Positions 39,513 through 48,135 are shown, counted from the stretch's first letter. The stretch: 64,000 nucleotides of DNA from Mesorhizobium koreense (GCF_031656215.1 NZ_CP134228.1:1941001-2005000); one strand, 5' to 3'. Notes: a model not told the origin generated them from the letters alone. Made by a program: numbers and translations.

Positions 39513-39690
39513 ACCTTCTCCCCCTCGCCGGACTGCTTGGTTGCTAGCGGCCCAATCGGCCAGGTTGCATGATTTCGATAGAGGAGGCCGCGACATCCGA
39601 GTGGGCCTCCGGAACATGTCTTGCCGAGTTCGACCATGAGACGCGCCAAACCGAAGTCCGAGCGTGGCGAACGAGCCAATACGCAAAGCG

Positions 39691-41163
39691 TCACACCTGC
39701 AGGCAGATGTACTTCAGGTCGACGTAGTCGTCCGCTCCGTACTTCGAGCCTTCTCGTCCCAATCCCGACTGCTTGACACCGCCGAACGGCGCGACTTCGG
39801 TGGAGATGAGACCGGTGTTGACCCCGACCATTCCGGTTTCCAGCTCCTCGGCCACCCGGAAGATTCGTCCGATGTCGCGTGAATAGAAATATCCGGCCAG
39901 GCCGAACTCGGTATCGTTCGCCATCGCAATCACGTCGTCCTCGGTCTCGAAAGAGAACAGCGGCGCCAGCGGGCCGAATGTTTCTTCCTTGGCAACTTTC
40001 ATTTCCGGTGTGGCGCCGACGAGAACGGTCGGGAGGAAAAATCGACCACCTTGTTCGGCGACAGAGCCACCGACCGTGATCCGCGCGCCCAAGGCAAGCG
40101 CATTCCGAAGGTGTTCACTGACCTTCCGGACGGCGTTTTCGTCGATGAGCGGACCGATTTCCGTACTATCGGCAAAGCCGTCGCCCACCTTGAGGTCACT
40201 CACACGGACGGCGAGCTTCTCGGCGAACTCCTGGTATACGCCCGATTGCACGTAGATGCGGTTGGCGCAGACACAGGTCTGGCCGGCATTCCTGAACTTC
40301 GCCGCCACTGCGCCTTCGACGGCCGCGTCGATATCCGCATCGTCAAAGACGATGAACGGCGCGTTGCCGCCCAGTTCGAGGCTGAGCTTCTTGATCTGGT
40401 CGGCTCCCTGACGCATCAAAAGGCGGCCAACGCCGGTCGACCCCGTGAAGGATATTTTGCGAACGAGCTTGCTCCGACAGAAGGTGGTTCCGACCACGGC
40501 CGCGTCCGTCGACGTCAACACGTTGACAACACCGGCCGGCATGTCCGTACGTTCAGCAAGGACGGCGAGTGCCAACGCCGACAGCGGAGTTTGCTCGGCG
40601 GGTTTTGCAACCATGGCGCAGCCTGCGGCGAGCGCGGGAGCAAGCTTTCGAGCGAGCATCGCGCTGGGAAAATTCCAAGGCGTAATCGCACCGACGACAC
40701 CGACAGGCTTTTTGAGCACGAGGATACGCTTGTCGGCCTGATGCGCTGGGATCACATCACCGTTCAGCCGTTTTGCCTCCTCCGCGAACCATTCAACATA
40801 GGCCGCACCGTAGAGAATTTCCGCACGAGCCTCATGAAGTGGCTTGCCCATTTCGGCGGTCAGGATGACGGCGAGATCGTCGACGTTCGCAACGATGAGA
40901 TCATAGAACCGGCGAAGATATGCAGAACGTACCTTCGCCGGCAGTTTCGCCCATCGCTTTTGGGCAGAGTGAGCGTGCTCGATCGCTCGCATAACTTCCG
41001 CCGCATCAAGGTCGGGGACGGAGCCAATCCGCTCTCTGGTCGAGGGGTTGAAAACATCGAAGGTCTTACCGTCGTCGGCCGAAACCCACTTCCCAGCAAT
41101 AAAGGCTTTGTCGGCAAGAAGAGCCGGATCTTTCAATCTCGATGTAAGAAAGGGCACCGACAT
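39691..41163 (-). CDS. gabD: succinate-semialdehyde dehydrogenase (GabD type)
   Basis: 490 residues from the ATG at 41163, 5 bases after AAAGGAA. GabD-like features are the N-terminal LKDPALLADKAFIAGKWV, ITPWNFPSAMLARKLAPAL, the glutamate in LELGGNAPFIVFDDADID, and the double-cysteine active site RNAGQTCVCANRIYV, in which both cysteines occur as in GabD. The terminal GREGSKYGADDYVDLKY is nearly invariant in GabD. It would oxidise succinate semialdehyde to succinate, the last step of GABA catabolism, fitting the ureohydrolase and aminotransferase encoded upstream. Confidence 0.9.
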   Translation of the reverse strand: MSVPFLTSRLKDPALLADKAFIAGKWVSADDGKTFDVFNPSTRERIGSVPDLDAAEVMRAIEHAHSAQKRWAKLPAKVRSAYLRRFYDLIVANVDDLAVILTAEMGKPLHEARAEILYGAAYVEWFAEEAKRLNGDVIPAHQADKRILVLKKPVGVVGAITPWNFPSAMLARKLAPALAAGCAMVAKPAEQTPLSALALAVLAERTDMPAGVVNVLTSTDAAVVGTTFCRSKLVRKISFTGSTGVGRLLMRQGADQIKKLSLELGGNAPFIVFDDADIDAAVEGAVAAKFRNAGQTCVCANRIYVQSGVYQEFAEKLAVRVSDLKVGDGFADSTEIGPLIDENAVRKVSEHLRNALALGARITVGGSVAEQGGRFFLPTVLVGATPEMKVAKEETFGPLAPLFSFETEDDVIAMANDTEFGLAGYFYSRDIGRIFRVAEELETGMVGVNTGLISTEVAPFGGVKQSGLGREGSKYGADDYVDLKYICLQV

Positions 41164-41256
41164 GGGTTTCCTTTGATTAGCGTTGAAACGCGCGCACGCT
41201 ACGCTGGGCGGATGAACCACGCTGACGTCGGCGTCTTTTGAATGCGGAGAAGCTGG

Positions 41257-41631
41257 CTAAATTTCGAAGTGCCACACCTTCGAAACGATCTGCCATCTGC
41301 CGTCGATGAGGACGAAGGTCAGGTCGTCGACGAACCTCTTCGGCAGGTAGATGTCCTTGACCCGGGCATGAGCGGTCGTTGGGCTGGCAATAGTAACCGA
41401 GACAATCTCGTCCTGGCGAACGTCGCCTTTCCCCTTGGGCGAGGGCCGTCCGGCAACAAGGTCCATGTACGCGTCGACAGTCAGATTTACGAGCGTTCCC
41501 TCGGTAGCGGAATAGAGCTGCGCTCTGGGATGAAAGACCGAACGAAAACGGTCAACGTCACCGAAATAGAGCGCGTCCAGATATGCCTGCACGGCCGATC
41601 GGACGTCCTCCTGACTCGAATTGTCGGTCAT
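41257..41631 (-). CDS. NTF2-like/lumazine-binding-family small protein
   Basis: 124 residues of the cone-shaped NTF2/SnoaL fold: the N-terminal helix VRSAVQAYLDALYFGDVDRF, the FHPRAQLYSATEGTL strand region, and a C-terminal strand DLTFVLIDGRWQIVSKVWHF. Members act as small hydrolases, isomerases, dehydratases or ligand-binding accessory proteins. It lies 12 bases from the end of the aminotransferase gene and 93 bases before gabD, so it belongs to the catabolic operon. No known arginine-pathway step requires it, making it the least explained member. Confidence 0.7.
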   Translation of the reverse strand: MTDNSSQEDVRSAVQAYLDALYFGDVDRFRSVFHPRAQLYSATEGTLVNLTVDAYMDLVAGRPSPKGKGDVRQDEIVSVTIASPTTAHARVKDIYLPKRFVDDLTFVLIDGRWQIVSKVWHFEI

Positions 41632-41643
41632 CTGTCGCTCCTC

Positions 41644-42951
41644 TCAAGCCGCGTCGCGTTCATACTCGGCATCCGCCAGAGCTAAGCCATGGTCAAGCGC
41701 TGACAGCAGCGTATCGAGTTCGGCATCCGAGATGATGAACGATGGCGCGAGGAACAGCGATGTCTGCTCGCCGCTGGTGCCGATGATCGCACCGGCCTCG
41801 ATTGCTTTGGCGGCAACGCGGGACGCGATCGGGGACACGGCCGTGTCGGCGTACCAATCGCGCCAGTCCGGGCCATGAAGCTCGACAGTCCAGTGCAAGC
41901 CGAAGCCATCAACGCGAGCCACGCTCGGGTGCCGGCGTGCGATCTCGACCAAGCCCTGCCGCATCTTCCCTTCGAGAGTCTTGACGCGGCGGATGATTGC
42001 ACCGTCTTTCATGACGGAGAGGTAAGCGCGTATTGCGGCGACGGCGCTCGGATGGGCGCGGAAAGTGCTGTAGGTCTGCCAGCTCTTGTCCTTCATTTCG
42101 TCGACGATGTCCTTCGACATCACGACCGCTCCTGCTGGGGCGGACCCGCCGGCAAGGCACTTGCCGAGCGTGACGATATCCGGTCGCGTCTCGCCCCCCT
42201 GGAAGGCGAACCATCGGCCACTCCGGCCAAGGCCGGTCACGACCTCGTCGGCGATCCAGAGAGATCCCGCTTTCCGTGCCGCCCTGGCCACGTAGTCCTG
42301 ATAGTCCGGATCGTAGTAGATGCCCCCTTGCGTGTAGTCGATAATCGTCGCCGCCACGGAGGCCAGCGCCTCCTCGGCACCCGCCAAGCGTTCGGCGAGC
42401 GGCCGGTTATCCCCCACGCCGCCATACCTGGCATTGATCGGGCCGGGCAAGATCCGGACGGGAACCTGCGCCGGAACCAGCTTGCTGCCACCGCCCTGGA
42501 TCGCCAAGCCGCCATGCCAATGGGGCTGCACCGTCATCTGCCGGGCAAGCCCGGCCATCCCATGATATGCGCGCTCCCGGGCGGCAAGCTCCGTGCGGCC
42601 GGTGAGTGCCTGGGAGAACGTCAATGCAAGATCGTTGGCCTCGCTTCCGGACAGAAAGAAGCGAACGGCGCCGACCCAGCTCTTTTCCTCGCCAAAAGCG
42701 ATATCGATCAGGTCCTCGGCCGCTGCCTCGCGCTCCGCCCAGAACCACCCTTCGTTGATGACGGGATTCGATGCCGCCTTGATCATCGCTTCGACCATCA
42801 CCGGATGCTTGTGGCCGAGTGGCCCGCCGGTGTTGCTGCCGTCGATAAGACGGCGGCCGTCGGCCAGAATGAAGTACACGCCCTCGCCATCGACGACCTT
42901 GATGACCGGATCTTTGCCGGCATTGAGACCGGTTTGAAGAAGTCTGCTCAT
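41644..42951 (-). CDS. class III aminotransferase (GABA- or arginine-type)
   Basis: 435-residue PLP fold-type I aminotransferase, ATG at 42951. PLP-site features are FFLSGSEANDLALTFSQAL, RAYHGMAG, the aspartate motif WIADEVVTGLGRSGRWFAF, and the Schiff-base lysine in VTLGKCLAGG. Class III enzymes move amino groups from omega-amino acids such as GABA, or from ornithine and similar donors. Next to gabD and a guanidinobutyrase-like gene the simplest role is GABA transamination to succinate semialdehyde. Transamination of arginine itself is the alternative, since no other arginine aminotransferase is seen here. Confidence 0.8.
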   Translation of the reverse strand: MSRLLQTGLNAGKDPVIKVVDGEGVYFILADGRRLIDGSNTGGPLGHKHPVMVEAMIKAASNPVINEGWFWAEREAAAEDLIDIAFGEEKSWVGAVRFFLSGSEANDLALTFSQALTGRTELAARERAYHGMAGLARQMTVQPHWHGGLAIQGGGSKLVPAQVPVRILPGPINARYGGVGDNRPLAERLAGAEEALASVAATIIDYTQGGIYYDPDYQDYVARAARKAGSLWIADEVVTGLGRSGRWFAFQGGETRPDIVTLGKCLAGGSAPAGAVVMSKDIVDEMKDKSWQTYSTFRAHPSAVAAIRAYLSVMKDGAIIRRVKTLEGKMRQGLVEIARRHPSVARVDGFGLHWTVELHGPDWRDWYADTAVSPIASRVAAKAIEAGAIIGTSGEQTSLFLAPSFIISDAELDTLLSALDHGLALADAEYERDAA

Positions 42952-42989
42952 GGAACTCTCCGTACGGATTGTTTCGTGGAAAGGGTGCG

Positions 42990-44177
42990 TCAGGCGGTCT
43001 CGCAGATGTCGACGATCATGCGGCTCCAGATGCCGCATGCCTCGACAAGGTCCGCGACAAGGATGTGCTCATCGGGCGTATGCGCCCACTTCTCGTTGCC
43101 GGGGCCAAGGCCGACGGTCGGGATGCCCGCCGCGCACATGAACGTGCCGTTGACGCCAAATCGCCATGAGGCGACGGTGTCCTGCCGACCCGTGACGCTC
43201 TGCCTCGCGCGAAGCGCGGCCTTGACGACCGGGTTGCCCGGTTCGACCCACATCATCGGATAGTGAACGATGACTTGGAGCTCGTACCTGAAGCCGGGAT
43301 TGCCGGTGGCGAGGTTATCGAGGATGCCACGCAGCTCGCGCTCGCAGCTCTCGGCGCTCTCGCCGCGCACATATCGTCTGTCGACGCGGATGATGCACCG
43401 ATCGGGCACGACCGCGGTGCCGTTGTCCGGCGTGGATTTCATTGAGATCAGCGTGACTGTAGCAGGTCCGAGAACATCATCGTCCTTGAGGGTTTTGGCG
43501 TACCGCTGCAGCTCGTCGAGGAACGGGGCCGCCTGGAAAACCGCATTGACGCCATTGCCCGGTTCGGAGGCGTGGGATGTCCTCCCGTGGATGATGATCT
43601 CGACGTCGATCTTGCCGCGATGGCCGATGTGAATGCGGCCGCGGCTGGATTCCGTGTTCAACCCGAAGTCCGTCCGGATGCCACGCGCGATCACGGAGGG
43701 AACGCCCAGCGGCGAGTCGACTTCCTCGCCGACATCCGCGACCAAAACCACATCACCGCGAAGCTTTACGCCTGCTTTCCTGATGGCCGCGATGGCGTGG
43801 GCACTTGCCATGACATTGCATTTCATGTCGCAGGTGCCGCGTCCATAGATCGCGACGCCTTCCTCGTCCCAGCGTCCGGCATCGACAAGGTCCCCGCTGA
43901 ACGGATCTTTCATCTCGCCCGCCGGGACGTGGTCAATATGGCCGTTTACCATCAGTGACGGACCATTACCCTCCCCCCGCAGGACACCGATGACGTTGCC
44001 GTTCTGATCGATTTCAGCGGTATCTAACCCCAGCTCCCGAAGATGCCGGAGATAGATCGCGGCAACATTGCCTTCTTCAAAGGAAAGGCTGGGGGTCCTT
44101 ACGACTTCCTGACAGGCCGCCACCATGCGGTCGACATCTAAAGATCTGTCTATGGCTGCAAAAATGGACTCGTTCAT
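42990..44177 (-). CDS. M20-family metallopeptidase/deacylase (ArgE/DapE type)
   Basis: 395 residues. The co-catalytic zinc site is visible as MVNGHIDHVPAGE (His, Asp), YGRGTCDMKCNV (Asp) and VADVGEEVDSP (the Glu-Glu pair); the dimerisation domain contains IHGRTSHASEPGNGVNAV, and the last ligand histidine is in KWAHTPDEHI. The family removes acyl groups from amino acids (acetylornithine, succinyl-diaminopimelate) or cleaves small peptides and carbamoyl compounds. In this operon it may release arginine or a guanidino amino acid from an N-acylated form. The substrate is not readable from sequence. Confidence 0.82.
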   Translation of the reverse strand: MNESIFAAIDRSLDVDRMVAACQEVVRTPSLSFEEGNVAAIYLRHLRELGLDTAEIDQNGNVIGVLRGEGNGPSLMVNGHIDHVPAGEMKDPFSGDLVDAGRWDEEGVAIYGRGTCDMKCNVMASAHAIAAIRKAGVKLRGDVVLVADVGEEVDSPLGVPSVIARGIRTDFGLNTESSRGRIHIGHRGKIDVEIIIHGRTSHASEPGNGVNAVFQAAPFLDELQRYAKTLKDDDVLGPATVTLISMKSTPDNGTAVVPDRCIIRVDRRYVRGESAESCERELRGILDNLATGNPGFRYELQVIVHYPMMWVEPGNPVVKAALRARQSVTGRQDTVASWRFGVNGTFMCAAGIPTVGLGPGNEKWAHTPDEHILVADLVEACGIWSRMIVDICETA

Positions 44178-44230
44178 TCTCTCACGCCGCTTTCGCCCAG
44201 AGGCCGGTTGTGTTCGGAAGCCGGTGGCAG

Positions 44231-45187
44231 CTAGCGAGTTTTCTCGACGCCTTTGGCCATGATGCAGAGTATTTCGAACATCATGTTTGCAGCGGTGACG
44301 CAGGTAATGCCGGTCGGATCGTAGACCGGCGCCACTTCGCTGATGTCGGCGCCTATAAGATCCTTGCCCTGAAGCGACCGGATGATCACCTGGAGATCGC
44401 GCGGAAGAAGGCCGCCGATTTCCGGCACGGCCGTACCCGGCGCGTATGTGGGATCGATGCTGTCGATGTCGAGAGAGAGATAGAAGGGACCGTCGCCGAT
44501 GACGCTGTTGATCTTCTCGATCGCGGCAGCGCGGCCCATATCTTCATACTCGTCCAGGGTGATGATGTTGTAGCCCTTGTCGTAACCGAACTGGACGTCG
44601 TCATCGCCGAAGCGGCTGCCGCGCAGGCCAAGTTGCACCACACGCTTGGGATCGATCAGGTTCTCCTCGTAGGCGCGGCGCATGAAGGTGGCATGGTTCA
44701 CCTTCGTGCCGCACATCGTGTCCATCACGTCGGCATGCGCGTCGATGTGGAGAATGCCGACCGGCCGATCCGCGGCCAGTGCCCGCAGGATCGGCGTCGG
44801 GATGGTGTGGTCGCCGCCGACCGCGATCGGCCGAATGCCCGCATCCTTGATCTCCTTGAAATACGCCTGGATCTGGTCGATGGAAACATCCTTGTTCAGA
44901 GGATTGATCGGCGCGTCGCCGATGTCTGCGACGGTGCACAGGTCATACGGCCGCACACCACTCACGGGATGGATGCGGCGGATGATGCGCGACGCCTCGC
45001 GGACGCCGGATGGTCCTTGGCGGGGACCCGAACGATAGTTCAGGCCAAGATCAAAAGGAACGCCGCACAAGCCGATGTCGATTCCGCGAACGATATCGTG
45101 CCGACGCGTCCGCAGAAACGTCGCGACGTCGGAAAAGCGTGGGGTGATGGCCGCGTCGACGGGCTGAAAGTCGTTTCTGTCAAGCAT
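44231..45187 (-). CDS. ureohydrolase, agmatinase/guanidinobutyrase family
   Basis: 318 residues of the arginase/agmatinase superfamily. The binuclear manganese motifs are complete: AVGGDHTI, ILHIDAHADVMD, and LSLDIDSIDPTYAPGTAVPE. The N-terminal DIGLCGVPFDLGLNYRSGPR is also conserved. Members hydrolyse a terminal guanidine to urea. Beside an AruI-like decarboxylase, two aldehyde dehydrogenases and an aminotransferase, 4-guanidinobutyrate (giving GABA) is the best guess, with agmatine or guanidinopropionate as alternatives. It is the first gene of the minus-strand operon. Confidence 0.87.
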   Translation of the reverse strand: MLDRNDFQPVDAAITPRFSDVATFLRTRRHDIVRGIDIGLCGVPFDLGLNYRSGPRQGPSGVREASRIIRRIHPVSGVRPYDLCTVADIGDAPINPLNKDVSIDQIQAYFKEIKDAGIRPIAVGGDHTIPTPILRALAADRPVGILHIDAHADVMDTMCGTKVNHATFMRRAYEENLIDPKRVVQLGLRGSRFGDDDVQFGYDKGYNIITLDEYEDMGRAAAIEKINSVIGDGPFYLSLDIDSIDPTYAPGTAVPEIGGLLPRDLQVIIRSLQGKDLIGADISEVAPVYDPTGITCVTAANMMFEILCIMAKGVEKTR

Positions 45188-45484
45188 GGGCGTCTCCTCT
45201 TACCGTCGCAAGGATGGTTGGGCTGATCTGCTCTCGAATTCCCGCCCACATTGGTGTCGGGACGGTGCGCTGGTCGTAAACGGCAAAAAAGATCATCGTC
45301 ACGACTTCGCCGACAATAAGAAGGTGAAGACACCGCCCGCGACCACGCCGGGGAGGATCGATGCAGCGATGACCTTGAAGAAGAGCCGAACCGGAGATGC
45401 CCGAGGCTGAGACCCGCTCCGATTAGTTCCGATCGAATTCCCTCGACCATGTTCGAGTTTCCACCTTTCTGTCGGCTGTTTAGA

Positions 45485-45499
45485 TTCCGTATTTCGGAA
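45485..45499. promoter_or_regulatory. operator-like palindrome 1 (TTCCG-N5-CGGAA)
   Basis: TTCCGTATTTCGGAA is a perfect 5-bp inverted repeat with a 5-base spacer. Its centre is 91 bases from the second copy. It lies between the divergent ureohydrolase operon and the ThDP decarboxylase gene and is a candidate binding site for the IclR regulator encoded at 47340. Confidence 0.55.
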
Positions 45500-45575
45500 A
45501 CTATTTTTGTTTTTCGAGATAATTAGGGGGTTGCCCGCCCTCTGTCAACGACATATTCAGTTCTCTAGAATTTAT

Positions 45576-45590
45576 TTCCGGAAAACGGAA
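45576..45590. promoter_or_regulatory. operator-like palindrome 2 (TTCCG-N5-CGGAA)
   Basis: TTCCGGAAAACGGAA repeats the same 5-bp arms and spacing. It ends just before the GGAGG ribosome site (45593-45597) of the decarboxylase gene, so binding here could block transcription or translation initiation. Confidence 0.55.
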
Positions 45591-45601
45591 TCGGAGGATA
45601 C

Positions 45602-47251
45602 ATGAGGCACACAGGTGGTGGGGAACTCGTCACTCAGTTGATGGGCTATGGAGTCGACACCGTTTTCGGGATGCCGGGCGTTCATACCCTGGCCTTCTTC
45701 GAGCCACTCGCCCGCAGCACCATCCGCCACATCGGGGCAAGGCATGAACAGGGCGCCGCATTCATGGCTGATGGCTATGCGCGCGCCACAGGTAAACCGG
45801 GCGTTTGCCTCATCATCAGCGGGCCGGGCGTGACCAATGCTGCGACTCCGATCGGGCAGGCGTATTCGGACTCGATCCCGGTGTTCGCGGTCACGAGCGT
45901 AATCGCCCGCGCGGATATGGGTCTCGGACGCGGTATGCTGCACGAGATCACAGACCAACAGGCTGTCACCGCCCCCATCACCGGATTTAGCGCAACCGCA
46001 CTGACCGGCAGGCAAATCGGCGAACATCTTGTGCGCGCCATGACGTTGTTCCAGGCCGAGCGGCCGCGCCCGGTCCACCTGTCGATCCCCCTCGACGTGC
46101 TCGACGAAGACGTCGAGCCCGGCCCAGTTCGCCGGCGTCTCCCCCGCCCGCCAGGCCCCAACCCGGCCGATATCAGCGCCGCCGCCGAACTGATCCGCGC
46201 CGCAACGCGTCCTGTCATTCTGGCCGGAGGCGGCTGCCGGAATGCCGGAGCACCGTTGCGCCTCCTCGCGGAAGCCTTGCAGGCGCCTGTCGTCACCACC
46301 GTCGCGGGGAAAGGCGTCGTTCCCGAATCGCATCCGCTCTCCCTCGGATCGACCTTGCAACGGGGAAGAACCCGCAGGCTCGTCGAGGCTGAAGCCGATC
46401 TGGTGATCGCGATCGGCACCGAGATTTCAGAACCGGATCTCTATGTGACGGCGGACAGTGAAGCTGCTTCGGACGCCAAGCCGCTGACGGATGCCACCCG
46501 ACTGGCGATTTCCGGGAAATTCATCAGGATCGACATCAATCCCGCCACTACCGTCCGGGACTATGTTCCCGACGTTGCGATCGTATCAGATGCGGCGCTT
46601 GCCGCGGCGGCGTTGGTTGAAGAACTGAACCGGGATGGCGGCAAAGTCTCTTCTTCGTGGGATACCGATTTTGATGCCATCAGGCAGCGGGTCAGGCAGG
46701 ACATATCAGCGCTGGAACGGCAGCACGTCGCGGTTCTCGATGCCGTCCGGGCGGCGCTGCCGGCGGATGCTCTCGTCTATGCGGACATGACTCAGATCGC
46801 CTATACGGGATGCGTCTATTTCCCTGTCGACGTGCCAGGCACATGGCATTTCCCCGTTGGGTACGGAACGCTCGGTTACGCCCTGCCGGCGTCGATCGGC
46901 GGTGCGCTGGGATCGCCCGGCCGCGCCTGCGTCGCCATTGTCGGCGACGGCGGCCTCCTTTTCACCGTCCAGGAGATCGCGGCGGCGGTGGAGCAGAAAC
47001 TGCCGCTTCCCATCCTTCTCTGGGACAATGACGGCCTTGGCGAAATCGCCGATTTCATGCGGGCTCGTGATATTCCGGAGGTCAGTGTCCGCCCGCTCAA
47101 TCCCCAATTCAAGGCGCTTGCTGAATCCTTCGGCTGCCTGACGGCAGTGCCCAAATCACTCAAGGAAGTCGAAATCGAAATCCGTCGAGCATTGTCTGCT
47201 GATCGCCCGACGGTCATCATCATCAAGCAGGATTCAGAATATCTGCGATGA
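45602..47251 (+). CDS. aruI: ThDP-dependent decarboxylase resembling 5-guanidino-2-oxopentanoate (2-ketoarginine) decarboxylase
   Basis: 549-residue ThDP enzyme of the acetolactate synthase-like fold. The N-terminal PYR domain has VFGMPGVHTLAFFEPL and the glutamate in ARHEQGAAFMADGYARATGK; the middle domain follows; the C-terminal PP domain has the GDG...N motif (IVGDGGLLFTVQEIAAAVEQ, then DNDGLGEI). The block STIRHIGARHEQGAAF and the GKPGVCLIISGPG segment closely match what I recall of Pseudomonas AruI, which converts 2-ketoarginine to 4-guanidinobutyraldehyde. GGAGG precedes the ATG by 4 bases. The other pathway enzymes lie divergently upstream. Confidence 0.7.
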   Translation: MRHTGGGELVTQLMGYGVDTVFGMPGVHTLAFFEPLARSTIRHIGARHEQGAAFMADGYARATGKPGVCLIISGPGVTNAATPIGQAYSDSIPVFAVTSVIARADMGLGRGMLHEITDQQAVTAPITGFSATALTGRQIGEHLVRAMTLFQAERPRPVHLSIPLDVLDEDVEPGPVRRRLPRPPGPNPADISAAAELIRAATRPVILAGGGCRNAGAPLRLLAEALQAPVVTTVAGKGVVPESHPLSLGSTLQRGRTRRLVEAEADLVIAIGTEISEPDLYVTADSEAASDAKPLTDATRLAISGKFIRIDINPATTVRDYVPDVAIVSDAALAAAALVEELNRDGGKVSSSWDTDFDAIRQRVRQDISALERQHVAVLDAVRAALPADALVYADMTQIAYTGCVYFPVDVPGTWHFPVGYGTLGYALPASIGGALGSPGRACVAIVGDGGLLFTVQEIAAAVEQKLPLPILLWDNDGLGEIADFMRARDIPEVSVRPLNPQFKALAESFGCLTAVPKSLKEVEIEIRRALSADRPTVIIIKQDSEYLR

Positions 47252-47311
47252 GCCAGGAAGGGCACTTCCGGCATGCCGACTTTTTTGATTTTTCCCGAAA
47301 CACTTTGCGGA

Positions 47312-47325
47312 TCCGCATATGCGGA
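47312..47325. promoter_or_regulatory. 14-bp palindrome before the IclR gene
   Basis: TCCGCATATGCGGA is a perfect palindrome ending 14 bases before the regulator start. It shares TCCG/CGGA arms with the two sites at 45.5 kb, with a 6-base instead of 5-base centre. It may be an autoregulatory site. Confidence 0.4.
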
Positions 47326-47339
47326 CACGGATGGTCTGA

Positions 47340-48125
47340 ATGGCGAAGACAACCGATAGCAAGACCGAGAAGGGTTCGAACCCGCTAAGGCGAATTGCGA
47401 CCGTCCTGGACGCGGTTGCCTTTTCGACGTCGGGATTGACGCTTCAGGACATTGCCGCCGCCGCGCAGATTCCGGTCTCGTCGGCGCACAGGATCACCAA
47501 CACCTTGCTTGATGTCGGGTATCTCGAGGCCGCGCCCAACAACAAGGTCTACCTCATCGGCCCGCGCCTGCGGCGGCTGCTCAATTTAAGTTTCGGGGAT
47601 GCACCGATCGACAAGGTCGCCTCGCCGCTCCTGGCTGAACTGGCCAACAAGCTCCAGGAGGTCGCCTTCATCTGCCGGCTGGTCGGCGGGGTGATCAAAC
47701 TGGAGGCATTCGCCTTTCCGCAGGAAGCCCCATCGTCACTGATCCATCCAGGCTACGAATTTCCCTTCCACGCGACGGCGAGCGGGAAAGCCATGCTGGC
47801 CTTCCAGAATGAAGACTTCATTTCCGACGTGCTGAGTGAGGATATCCCCCGCTACCAGGCCGAGACTACCGTCGATCGCGAAGAAATCCGGCGTCAGCTC
47901 GATGCGGTCAGGTTGCGCGGTTACGCTGTGAACGACATGGAGTTCGACCCGGGCGTGTTCGCGCTCGCGGCCCCTGTTACCTTCGAACATGGGAATGTGT
48001 TCCTCACCGTCGGCATCGTCGGCATGAGCACCAGGATGCATGGTCGGTTCGAGGAGGCGGAGATGGCCAGTCTGACGAAGTCGGCGGCCGCCAAACTGTC
48101 TCACCTCCTCTCGAGCCATCGATAG
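47340..48125 (+). CDS. IclR-family transcriptional regulator
   Basis: 261 residues. The N-terminal winged helix-turn-helix spans about residues 15-75 (LTLQDIAAAAQIPVSSAHRI), and the effector-binding domain follows (FPFHATASGKAMLAF, the GYAVNDMEFDPGVFALAAPV block, and the terminal AAAKLSHLL). The family binds small carboxylic or keto acids. It is 88 bases after the ThDP decarboxylase on the same strand and probably regulates the whole divergent catabolic cluster. Confidence 0.87.
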   Translation: MAKTTDSKTEKGSNPLRRIATVLDAVAFSTSGLTLQDIAAAAQIPVSSAHRITNTLLDVGYLEAAPNNKVYLIGPRLRRLLNLSFGDAPIDKVASPLLAELANKLQEVAFICRLVGGVIKLEAFAFPQEAPSSLIHPGYEFPFHATASGKAMLAFQNEDFISDVLSEDIPRYQAETTVDREEIRRQLDAVRLRGYAVNDMEFDPGVFALAAPVTFEHGNVFLTVGIVGMSTRMHGRFEEAEMASLTKSAAAKLSHLLSSHR

Positions 48126-48135
48126 CGGGGCGAGG

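Larger units (their letters stand above)
45188..45601. promoter_or_regulatory. divergent control region of the guanidino-compound cluster
   Basis: The region holds two operator-like palindromes (listed separately), an A/T-rich patch at about 45480-45530, and a gene remnant. On the minus strand 45388-45299 encodes a hydrophobic tail (LFFKVIAASILPGVVAGGVF) ending in a stop, which looks like the last 30 residues of a lost membrane protein. No intact gene is present. Confidence 0.5.

Noticed and set aside
41875..43263. 462-residue plus-strand frame over the aminotransferase and M20 genes
   Set aside because: Antisense shadow that crosses two real gene boundaries with no protein-family features.
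44210..45226. 338-residue plus-strand frame opposite the ureohydrolase gene
   Set aside because: The minus strand encodes all three manganese-binding motifs of the agmatinase family; the plus-strand frame has none.
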